A DNA stretch of 64,000 nucleotides from Macrocybe gigantea (lineage: Eukaryota; Basidiomycota; Agaricomycetes; Agaricales; Callistosporiaceae). Within the stretch, counting starts at the first letter, position 1. Each line of letters starts with the position of its first letter. Where the stretch lies: contig SJRY01000263.1 of NCBI GenBank assembly GCA_011319805.1, positions 620,001 through 684,000 of the forward strand. Direction: 5' to 3'. The notes beneath the pieces were generated by a model. That model had not been told where the DNA came from and made no database searches. It worked only from the letters and a program-made list of their open reading frames with translations. A program made the translations under genes and the position numbers. Shown piece by piece: positions 13,901-22,745 of the stretch.

Positions 13901-15261
13901 ACATACCCATCCGTGGAGAGGACATGCGATGACGGATTTGCCATTGAGAGGCGGATTGCTGTCCCCAAATCTGGTGCATATTGTCATGTTTTCTTCATTA
14001 TTTTCGCTAAGAAATCACACAGCAGCAGCAGACAATCCCGACAGTCCGAAGGCCTTATCGGTGCGAGTCCCGAGTGTCTACCCAATATTAGATTTGTGTA
14101 CGTAAACGTGTTTCATGTCCTTGAATTCCCCCCCTGGACAGACATTATGTCTAGATCCTGCCATTTATCCGTTCCTTGAAATTTACCCATCGTTCACGGC
14201 ATCAGAAGGCAATGAAAAGATGGGTACAGAAGCTTGCGGAGGCACCATTATAGGGGTGGATATATCACCGAGCTATCCCTACCTCAATATTTGTGGGTTT
14301 CCTGGTTATTGCTGGGATTATGGGCTAAAAGACACACAGATCCGGGGGTATATCCATTCCTCAATATTTATCCATACGTTCCAGCAACTGATATGACACC
14401 AAATACTGTGATCTCACTGGCGTACCCTCACACCAGCTTCTCTGACCATGCGGATGTCCCAACACCCATCACGTGGCGGATAATACCACAATACCCTGTT
14501 TTCGACCTTTGTGAGAAGCAATCGGTGTTGTGACTCCTTTCTATGGACTGACCATGTCGGGAAACAGACCCGGCCATCTATCCTCATTTCGATCTCTGGC
14601 CATCAACGACTCTGACCGTAAACAGGCCACAGTCAAAACCTAGCAGTCGGCTGACACACTCCGAATTGCACGCTATGGTCATGATGGAGAACGCAAGCGC
14701 GCTCGGATCGTTTGAGCGAGCAGGATCCATGCCGTTCAGGGTCCACGACCACGACGAGACCTCAGAGTTGCCTCACTCTCGCACACCGTCAAGAATACGA
14801 CCAACCAGCAGGTTGCCCCTTCCTAAATTCTCGAGTCCAAACAGGAAACTACCCTCACTACCTGATAGTTCAGCGTACTCCATTGGGGACTTAGCCTTGC
14901 CAAGGACACTAGATCTTGGATTGCGCAACTTGACGATGACATCCCAGAACCTCAGTCCTTCTCCCGCATCGCTGAACAGAACGGCATCGCTGTTGCCCAA
15001 AGGTTCCATACAAAAACGTAAGAACATGCTCGAACGGTCCCATTCCACATCTTCAACTACCACCACGCCGCCAAGAAGGCGCGACAGCCTGGTATTTCAG
15101 CGAATAAGAGCCCTCAATGCTTGTGAGTCACACTATTTCCTCGGTTGGCCTTATGATTTATATGCCGTATAGCCATAAATGAAAGTCAAAATTTTTCAAA
15201 AGAAGGTCCTCATTTCCAGCCCACAGCGCAGAAGGTCATTGAAACAGAGAGCCGCTCATAA
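10986..15261 (+). CDS. YP-x-F-N-L-Y repeat protein, function unknown
   Basis: I do not recognise a named family. Seen: (1) an N-terminal folded-looking segment after the first intron (MYGQLTAIAREFNFPS, LCLYLHVSEG, ISDESWQLVWGHVFD, VEFDIDFRHARWY); (2) a Ser/Pro-rich stretch with three or four copies of a 38-40-residue unit starting (L/V)TPSTATSWGP and containing YRPPSV; (3) a series of short modules of the form YPxFNLY-PAVYP; (4) a Ser-rich basic tail with SRTPSRIRPTSRLPLP. At least eight introns cut the same Tyr codon (T|AT or T|AC) of the module, all phase 1. No signal peptide. Similar YP-rich proteins are, from memory, found in other agaricomycetes, sometimes labelled 'proteophosphoglycan' by low-complexity matches. 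The last exon join (to 15261) is tentative. Confidence 0.7.
12290..12670 (+). repeat. Tandem 38-40-residue coding repeats (TPSTATSWGP units)
   Basis: Inside the YP-repeat gene. Four units begin LTPSTCTSF, LTPSTATSWGP, VTPSTATSWGP and VTPSSSVSWEG, spaced about 38-40 codons; units two and three also share YRPPSV about 22 residues in. The first and last copies are more diverged. Confidence 0.75.
13126..14567 (+). repeat. Series of exon-bounded YP modules sharing one intron position
   Basis: Introns at 13126-13184, 13296-13349, 13566-13613, 13692-13745, 13824-13874, 14098-14154, 14293-14339 and 14511-14567 each follow (Y)PxFNL/FDI/LDL plus the T of a Tyr codon. Each acceptor is followed by AT or AC, then usually CCN GCN (Pro-Ala) and VYP or IYP. 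The unit exons range from about 78 to 220 nt. The fourth donor reads GC rather than GT if it keeps the same position. Confidence 0.7.
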
Positions 15262-15296
15262 CATGACATGGCAGGATATAATGCATGCCCAGGTCT

Positions 15297-16218
15297 TTAT
15301 TCGTAAGGAGGTGGTCCCTCGATGTCGTCGAGGTCACCCCCGAGGCGGTGACTTGCACTAGTCCTCGACTGGGAATCGCGAGTTACTGTCACTTCGGCCT
15401 GATTAGGACTTGATCTTCGGGCCTCTCTTCGCTCTCTTTCTATTTCATCGTTGCGCATTTTGGTTTTCCGGTCGTCCATAAAGGCTAATTTGACCTACTG
15501 ATAGTGTTGAATTCAATTACATGACAATAAGCAGTGGCATCTGACCTGTCGAGTAATCGCTTCTTGCATGGCTTTCTGATCCACTTTGGAATGGGATGCC
15601 CTTTCTGCTTTGGCTGCTTCGAGATCGAGATATTCTCGCAGCATAGCAGCACCGATCCGCAAGTCTTCCATATGTTTTCGATTGAACGTGTAATACGGTT
15701 GGAAATTCTTTACCTTAATCGAGTTTCGGTGAGAGATTCACTGTGTGGACTCGACCGATTAGAGGCACCTCTGGAGAAAACCCGAGCTACGTGGCTCGGA
15801 ATCAATATTATCAGCACATTTAAGACAGCTGAGAGCACCCACCGCCACAGCATATTCCAACGTGCCTTTCGGATCGACGAGGTCCCTCTTTATGATGTCG
15901 TTGGTTGGCTTGAACTGTTGGTACTTAGGGTTGTCAGGTTCACGCAACAGGTTCTGTGCCAAAGTTAACAAGGTCTGGATGTGGGATATCGTGGTCATGA
16001 ATGATTCCATAGGCATGGAGTATATGGATTGGTACTTTGAGGGAAGCTATTGCTTGTCCCTTTGGGTTTGGACGGACGATGGCTGGATCTATCATGCGTC
16101 GAAATGCCTGCCGTTTCTCGTGCTCTGCAAGTTCTTCGGCGGGCGACGTCTGGGAAGGCACTTCTGCAAGGCGGCGCTGTGCGGCCGCGGCTGCGGCGGC
16201 AGATACATCACCAGACAT
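15297..16218 (-). CDS. PUB-domain protein (possible Cdc48/p97 partner)
   Basis: Seen: Ala-rich N terminus (MSGDVSAAAAAAAQRR), a helical stretch (ELAEHEKRQAFRRMIDP), then a PUB/PUG domain: NLLREPDNPKYQQ, LVDPKGTLEYAVA, LGFSPE, VKNFQPYYTFN. After it comes a helical, Lys/Arg/Glu-rich C terminus ending GPPPYE. Known: PUB domains bind the tail of the AAA ATPase Cdc48/p97. The LGFSPE segment is an 18-nt micro-exon (15769-15786); without it the domain would lack its conserved Leu-Gly-Phe turn. Five introns in total. The protein is about 240 residues, with no UBX, thioredoxin or transglutaminase domain, so it is not PNGase. Its biological role is inferred from the domain only. Confidence 0.75.
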
Positions 16219-16436
16219 GATAATGGGCGAAGGTGAAGGTAAAGACTAGGCAAGAGACGCTCTGAGGTAGGCGAGTTGGGAGTCGCCCACAAGCCTGAGA
16301 CACACATGTTCAACAATGCCTGTTTTCTGACTCGGTGCTCAACTAACTAAATTACATTACGGATCATAGAGGACAGTCATTACATATCAAATTAAATCAG
16401 GATGCAGTCAAGTATTCCCAGTTGCATTACACTGGG

Positions 16437-19400
16437 TCAGGGCAGTTCATTCTCATCCAGTGTAGGCCCGCAGCGTCGAGATAATCTATGAGCCGGGGAT
16501 ATTTGATCTTCTGACGAGCTATCACTGCTCCATGTGTGATCTGCGTGCTCGTGATTTGTATCGCGGCTCATTTCCGTTAGGCTCGGTGCCAATGGCGATC
16601 TTAGACTCGGAAATGATCTTGCACGCAGCCGAGAGAAGAAGCTGCTATCCGAGGCACCGTGCTGGGTGGAGAGGAAAGAGGGAGGAGGTAACGGAGCCAC
16701 GGGGGAAGGCTCATCAAGACTAGGCGTTAAAAGTTCGGATGCCCATTTTCTGCGTATTGTTGGCGAGCGTAACGGATCACTGGAAGGACCGGCGTTCTGT
16801 GGGGTGTCCGCGGCGGATAGTTCTGATGTCCTCGCATGACCACGTTTGAAGAACCAACGCGTCCCGCGCCCAAAAGCTGCTTCGGCATCGGTGTCAACTG
16901 AAAGAGGTTGATCGGAGCCTCTGTCTGGAGAACGGGCCTTCGGCGATGTGGAAGGCGAGGGCTTCTGAAGCAGCATAGTACGAGGCTCCGGCAGTATAGC
17001 TCTGGCGCGAACATATCTGCGAACATATTGCCGTCCTAGGAATATCTGTTTCTCTATCCGGGCGCGATGCTCTATCATATGTAGCTGATGCGCAGATTAA
17101 TTTTTAAGCGTCTGGAGGAATTCCTAAGGACGCACCTTCGGCCAAGTTACAAGTTCGCCGACATGTATCATTCTCTCCAACTCAGGAGGATCTGGGTCGC
17201 TGAGTAAACGGAACCAATCCTGTGGGCTATATCAGAAACAGACGGTAGGGCAGGATGATAAAACTTACCCAGAGACGGGTCCTAGGCCATATACTGCCAA
17301 GTATAGCTTCGTGTCACGAATCGGTATAATCAAACAATGGCTTTCTTACGTGACAGCACCGTCAAAACGTTGGAGGAATACACTTGACCAATCCTGTCCC
17401 AGCAATTCTGGGAGAAGCTCGAGGTCACGGATGACTTTGAAATTCTTGGATAGTTCGTGCTTCAGCCATTGTTCGGCCGCTGACAGGAGGAAATTTCCCC
17501 TCCAACCTGAACAATCGTTCATGGATGAAATCCTACAGATGTCCTGTTGTAACTTGCCTTTGCCTTTCCTGTGGGCGACTGGCTTGCCTGCGGAGCCTCG
17601 AGGCGCAAAGAAGAAAAGGTGGACATGGGGATTCACTTGCGACACTATTGGGTGGGTGACTAAAGGACGGCATCAAAGCTATATAGCGCAGGAGGGATGA
17701 CGAAGAAACCTACCATTAAAGTAGAGATTCAAAGCTTGAAGTGGTATATCAACCCTTTGAAAACCTGTCTACATGACCATGCTTATTTAGACGCTGTCGC
17801 GGACGTACCGTAGTGAACCATCCTTGAAACGGCTTCCCCAACTCCATGGTACAATGCTTCCATCCGGTAATTTTTGCATGAGGACAACAGGATTGAGAAT
17901 GCCGGGAACTGCCGCCGAGGCCAGCAGGGCACTCCATATCACTGTGTCTGGGGCTGTGATATAATTCAATAATTTCGTCGGGCTATGTTGACATTAGCTT
18001 TGCACGCTAGAGGTGTATAATGATTGCTTACGAATGACGGTCGGCGGGTACAACGGATATGTTGAGAATTCGGCCAGTTCGAAGATAGGCTTCCTTGAAG
18101 GTCATTGAGCCTCGAGTGAAAAAAGAGCACTTAAAAGAGGATTGTTTGCGAGAGCCTAAGTATAGAAGAGCGCATATATGTACCTTCCGTGCCCATCTAA
18201 AATGCACGGTAAGTATCAAATAACAGAGCCTTTGAATGTGATGCAGAATCGCACATTACCCCGTCAAAGCGAGCGCCTGTTTTCCAAACACGCTTTATCC
18301 AAACCTCAAACGGTTCCTCGCAAGCAGTGATCCTGCCAGCTAATTCTGGAACCAGCAGTGGTTTGAGCTCATCGTCCGTACGGGTGCAGACAAGCGCTGC
18401 TATCAAGCCACCTGCACTTGTCCCTGTGATAACTCGAGGTAAGAGGCCTGCGTCAAGAAAAGCCTTGACGACGCCACAATGATCTGCACTCCGGCGTAAG
18501 ACATCCGGACACAGTGGCAGAGGCTAGCGTACTTACAATAACCAAACGATGCTCCTCCGGATAAACACAGAGCAGATATGCCTAATAAGTCATAAGCCTC
18601 GATCGACACGCATATAGGAAATATTCTTTACCTAGATTTGTGTTCGCACTCTTGAAAAATCTCTTCTTCTCGTCCATCGAGAGTTCGGGTGACTCCCGAA
18701 TAAATTCTAATGTCTGCTCTAGTTCCGAAAAATAGGCTATAGATATTAGTTGAGGGAGACTGACGGCGTTTTGCGAGGACAATCACATTCAATGAGATCC
18801 TTGGTTCCAAGAAAGGTCTGAGGAGTTATGAGTGAGGAAGACAGTGAAAGATGGAAAAAATATACCTCGCTGTACAGTCTACAAGGATCATCAGTCATGA
18901 ATAGTGTTTGTCTAATTTCGCTTACCTCGCAGATTCAACACCTGCAAAGTTTGCACGAATGCAGGTTTCCAGCACACCAAGACAGCCCCTAACGTCCTTC
19001 TTGTCGCGGAGCATTCTCAGTGACCGACGAACCTGGTTCACGCATATTTGGCATTCTGCAAGTATGTAAGGTGGTGATGTCTAACCTTTCTTACTAACTT
19101 CCAGTCATAGAAGGGATCTTCATCGATTCTTTTCCACTCCTGAAAATTTAGATAATTATCAAGTGCTACCGCTGCTGATTTCCATCCCTAGATGATATGA
19201 GTACCGCGGTTGAGAAGAAACCGAAGACATACCTCATATGTTCTAGAAGCCCTCATTCGTTTTCGCAAGACCCCTTTGCGTCCTCGCCCTGAAAAATCGA
19301 AATAAATAGAGCTCTGGAACACACACGGTCTGAACTAACATGCAGAAATCCACTCCTTTGTGTTGACGAGCTGGCGTATGACTATGTAGAAGCCGAACTC

Positions 19401-19893
19401 GGCTGCTATAAAGAGGAATATAAAACACTTTTGATGTGGATCAGTGCACAGCAGTCAATATCTAAACATGATCATACCAGCAGTGGCCAACGCAAGAGCA
19501 AAAATAGCCAATCCATCTTCCTCTCGTGAGATCTGTCCTTCTTTCTGCGTCTAAAATTGGTAGATTAGAAGATCGCAACGCGCGAAGACGTAGAGAGTAA
19601 GCTTCTACCTCTTCACCTTCATATTTACTGGGGCGAAGTCTGACAATGCGGAAACTTTATGAATCCGATGTGACTGCGATATGGGCGTTCCTGGGATGTA
19701 GGGAGAGTCCCCTTGCTGGTCGAAGGGCGATTCTTCGGAATTAAGGGCATCTGCAAAGGCACGGATATGTCTAAAGGATGCAGTGAGACCCGGACAATAG
19801 AAAGAATGGGTGCGAGCACACTGACGACTCGTTTACGAATTCTTCAGCTAGAAGCCGCTCGGTTGTCAATGGGGTTTTGTCAATGTCGGCCAT
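16437..19893 (-). CDS. Patatin-like lipase of the TGL4/TGL5 (DUF3336) family
   Basis: Likely triacylglycerol lipase or lysophospholipid acyltransferase acting at lipid droplets. Seen: start at 19893 (MADIDKTPL), a hydrophobic segment in two exons (MDWLFLLLRWPLL; FLFIAAEFGFYIVIRQL), the DUF3336 region (EWKRIDEDPFYDWKLV, VRGCLGVLETCIRANFAG), then the patatin core: oxyanion loop SGGASFGYYH, nucleophile elbow GTSAGGLIAA, and the second catalytic segment FKDGSLR. A long Ser/Pro-rich tail follows (stop at 16437). About 17 introns, all restoring the frame, including a 13-nt exon at 18866-18878 and a GC-AG intron at 17507-17557. That GC-AG intron is 51 nt, so reading through it would also keep the frame, inserting 17 residues; the splice is preferred because it joins GKG to WRGNFL. 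Confidence 0.88.
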
Positions 19894-20056
19894 GACGCTG
19901 ATGGGAGTGTGCGTCCGAGTGCAGCGTGACACCACTAGCTCTTATATTCCCACGGTCACTATTTATTTTTAATTTCGAGATGACCACCAGTAACAGTGGC
20001 AACGAAGAGCGCTTTATTTATATCTACAGAGTCTCAGTCTATTTTTAAAGCCATGG

Positions 20057-20064
20057 TATAAAAG
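20057..20064 (+). promoter_or_regulatory. TATA box candidate of the CipC-like gene
   Basis: TATAAAAG lies 43 bp before the ATG at 20107, followed by a pyrimidine-rich leader (TTCCGGTGTTCCCCTCCTCC). It is one of the few clear TATA boxes in the window, which fits a strongly or conditionally expressed gene. Confidence 0.5.
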
Positions 20065-20106
20065 ACCTTCCGGTGTTCCCCTCCTCCTCATTATCATCTT
20101 GCCATC

Positions 20107-20709
20107 ATGAGCTGGTTTAATCAAGACTCTGAACAAGCTCAAGCATTCGACCAGGTACCTGACAGATTATATATCTCTTGAACTTCGCTCCATCCTAGGT
20201 CAATGTCGCATTCCAGGTCCAGAACGCCCCGCACAAGGCTGAGTTATCTCATGAGCTCATTGCGGCTGCTGCTTCCTACGAGGTTGGCAACTAGCACGAC
20301 TGTTTCTGATATTATTTCAGCTTCCTGCGTTTCCGACAGGCGGCCAAGGCATATGAACAACATGTCGCGAAGCATGGGAAGCCTCCCAGTCATGAAAAGG
20401 CGAAAGAAATCTTGTGAGCGTCATCATGCCGGTGGCCATTCTTACCTTGATTGATTGTGATTTTGTAGCGCTGGTTTTGTCGGGGCTTTCGCCGACCGAT
20501 TGATTGAGACCAAAGGAGTCAGCATCTGTTCATAGAGTTCTGATTCTACGGTACTATAGCTAATCGATTCTCAGATGGATTACATCGATAAGCAGAAGAT
20601 TAAACATCATGGTAGGTATCTCCTGCATTGGCGGCGATGATAGCTTGTTGATGGTGGTTTAACGCTAGCTGAGGAACACGTAAAGGAGAGCATTGCCCAG
20701 GACTATTGA
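20107..20709 (+). CDS. CipC-like protein (DUF3759)
   Basis: Small (about 110 residues) soluble fungal protein of the CipC family, named for induction by concanamycin in Aspergillus; its molecular function is not known. Seen: MSWFNQDSEQAQAFDQV, NAPHKAELSHELIAAAASY, EAAKAYEQHVAKHGKPPS, HEKAKEILAGFVGAFADRL, and a C terminus EEHVKESIAQDY. Five introns separate very short exons, and each join keeps the frame. The gene has a good TATA box 43 bp upstream. Homologues are usually 100-130 residues, so this one is complete. Confidence 0.88.
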
Positions 20710-20803
20710 GAGAGTGGAAGCGCTGCATAGATCGTACCCGTGGAACGCATTGTGTCTATTACTGTAAACAAATATCTCGTGACCCGCAAAATCACCAGCT
20801 TCG

Positions 20804-22543
20804 TTGCCCTCTATCCATGGCTTCCAAGTAGTGGGCATGGAAAGAAGGGCACTCCTGATTCCGCTTTTCGCGGTTCCTTCTGTTATCCTGGCGAGCCCAT
20901 TCAACCCTTATCCTTCAGAGACCATGGCGAGCGGAAACTCGGCGTGTCTGGCAGTTCTTCTTGTCGTCCTCGTGCTTGTTCTCCTCCTGATGTTCCTCAA
21001 GCACATGTACATGCGAAACAGGCGTCTCCGTCAACCTAGTATCCTTACCCAGACAGGTCTCGACAGTAAGCAACTACAGGCCAATCGGTCTATTTTTGCA
21101 TTTCCCACAATAGAAAACGGCGAAAACGGGTATCTTGTTGGCGTCTTTGGCTCGCCTTGCTGGGAAACTAAGAACATCAAAGTCCACCATCAGAATTCCA
21201 CATCGCCATTGAAACTTATGAAAAAGACAGATCTGTCCTACCGTCATCATGTGTCCCCCCTCTCCTCTACTCCGCCCAGGGATCGTTCGCCAGATGATCG
21301 TGCCGTCAAAGATGGTGCCTTATTCCGCAGCACGAAAGATGGGATAGCGCCTCCGCGGTCCCCTGCCAGTCCTCCACAAGCGCATATACAGAGTTGCAGG
21401 AGGGCCAGCATATGGCGAAGGGCTTCGTTTCCGATGGCCGGAGCGAACAAAAATCTAATGAAGTGGAAGCGACATTTTACTCTCAAGCTCAAGAAAGACG
21501 CGACTTTCAGTCCTGTGGCATCTCCATCTTTGAGGCTTGTCGAACCGTTGCCCGTAACCTTGGACACCTCTTTGCCGTTTTGCCACAAACATCGGGATCT
21601 GATTTTGACCGACGTCTTTGAAGAACCACCCCACAATCTAGTGGAAGCCAAGCAAAGCTCTAAACTGCCATCTGATCCGAGGAACGCTGCTCCACCAGTA
21701 CACGCTGATGAAATCATTATTACGGATACTTCTGGGAATTTCTTCAGCACTATAGCTGGCGGCGCCAGTAACAAGCTCTCTATGATCAAAGCAGATTTTG
21801 CCTCGATTATGCAGGTGTCCAGTGAAACTGCTGCTCGTGCCCGAGAAATTCCAGATTATCCGAATTTCCCGTCCAAACATGAATCGCCCAATTTTGCGGA
21901 CCGCCAGAGATTGCTGTGCATGGTCAATGAAAACTCCATCCAGTCAAAGGATGCAAGAATGCCTGTCGTAAGATCGCGCCGAACTCCACCTATTGCTCCG
22001 TCTCCTTTGAAGAGTCTGACCTCTCCGGAGTCGCAGCACAACGCTACAAATTATAGGCCGGTCCAGACTGGGCTTCATAATCGCCCCAGAACAGGCTATG
22101 ACTCAATCGGTTTGGGGCTGCCACCAAGGATGACTACGCAGGCTACAAACTCTGCACACGGCATTGTCCCTGGTATGGAACGACCAGTGAGTCCCAGGCG
22201 GAGTCAAAGCACGTTCACCGGTTCAGAGGGCGATCGGCAGTCTGAATCGCTTCTGGGCATTATCCGGGAGCTCGTCCAAGAAGCCAGTGAATGGGATCCC
22301 AGCTTCTTTATGGATCAGAAATTTAAGACGCTGATTCAAGAATCTGGTCTTGTACCATTGGATACCCGTGGAGGGACTGCATTACAGCGGAATTATGTCT
22401 CCAGGCTTGAGAGCATCCTGGAGGACAAATCAGCTGAGATGGATCTCGACATGCTCGGGATCGAGGTATTTGCCATCGACGACAGTTCTGTGTCTGGAAG
22501 CACCTCTGCCAGTGAGGCGCTCCTCCCTATCCAAAGCCAGTAA
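20804..22543 (+). CDS. Intronless single-pass membrane protein, function unknown
   Basis: I do not recognise it. Seen: a single uninterrupted frame of 579 codons (568 if the second in-frame ATG at 20837 is used). The second ATG gives MERRALLIPLFAVPSVILASP, a good signal peptide, and I prefer it. Then comes one strong transmembrane segment (ACLAVLLVVLVLVLLLMFLK) followed by Met-Arg-Asn-Arg-Arg, so the long C-terminal part should be cytosolic. That part is basic and rich in Ser and Pro, with SP and TP sites (HHVSPLSSTPPRDRSP), and ends in an acidic predicted-helical segment (LLGIIRELVQEASEWDPSFF). It is the only long gene here without introns, which could mean a retroposed or fast-evolving lineage-specific gene. 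Confidence 0.7.
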   Translation: MPSIHGFQVVGMERRALLIPLFAVPSVILASPFNPYPSETMASGNSACLAVLLVVLVLVLLLMFLKHMYMRNRRLRQPSILTQTGLDSKQLQANRSIFAFPTIENGENGYLVGVFGSPCWETKNIKVHHQNSTSPLKLMKKTDLSYRHHVSPLSSTPPRDRSPDDRAVKDGALFRSTKDGIAPPRSPASPPQAHIQSCRRASIWRRASFPMAGANKNLMKWKRHFTLKLKKDATFSPVASPSLRLVEPLPVTLDTSLPFCHKHRDLILTDVFEEPPHNLVEAKQSSKLPSDPRNAAPPVHADEIIITDTSGNFFSTIAGGASNKLSMIKADFASIMQVSSETAARAREIPDYPNFPSKHESPNFADRQRLLCMVNENSIQSKDARMPVVRSRRTPPIAPSPLKSLTSPESQHNATNYRPVQTGLHNRPRTGYDSIGLGLPPRMTTQATNSAHGIVPGMERPVSPRRSQSTFTGSEGDRQSESLLGIIRELVQEASEWDPSFFMDQKFKTLIQESGLVPLDTRGGTALQRNYVSRLESILEDKSAEMDLDMLGIEVFAIDDSSVSGSTSASEALLPIQSQ

Positions 22544-22745
22544 GCGAACTCACATGAACATCATTTGCCTGTGGGCTCATGAAATAGATCGAAGGTTGGG
22601 ATCGCCTGCTAGGTGCTGAGAAAAGCAGAAATCATTTTCCTTTTTATCACTTGTCTTGGATTCAACAGTCCTGGCTACCCAATCATACGGTCTTATGATA
22701 CATATTATCTCCAGTATACTCCATTACATCAAAATCCAGCTAAGT

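Noticed and set aside
16037..16249. Plus-strand Ala-rich frame
   Set aside because: Antisense shadow of the poly-alanine N terminus of the PUB-domain protein.
16437..19893. DGS instead of DGG/DGA as a broken patatin dyad
   Set aside because: The Asp is present, and Ser after DG is, as I recall, usual in the TGL4/5 and SDP1-type lipases.
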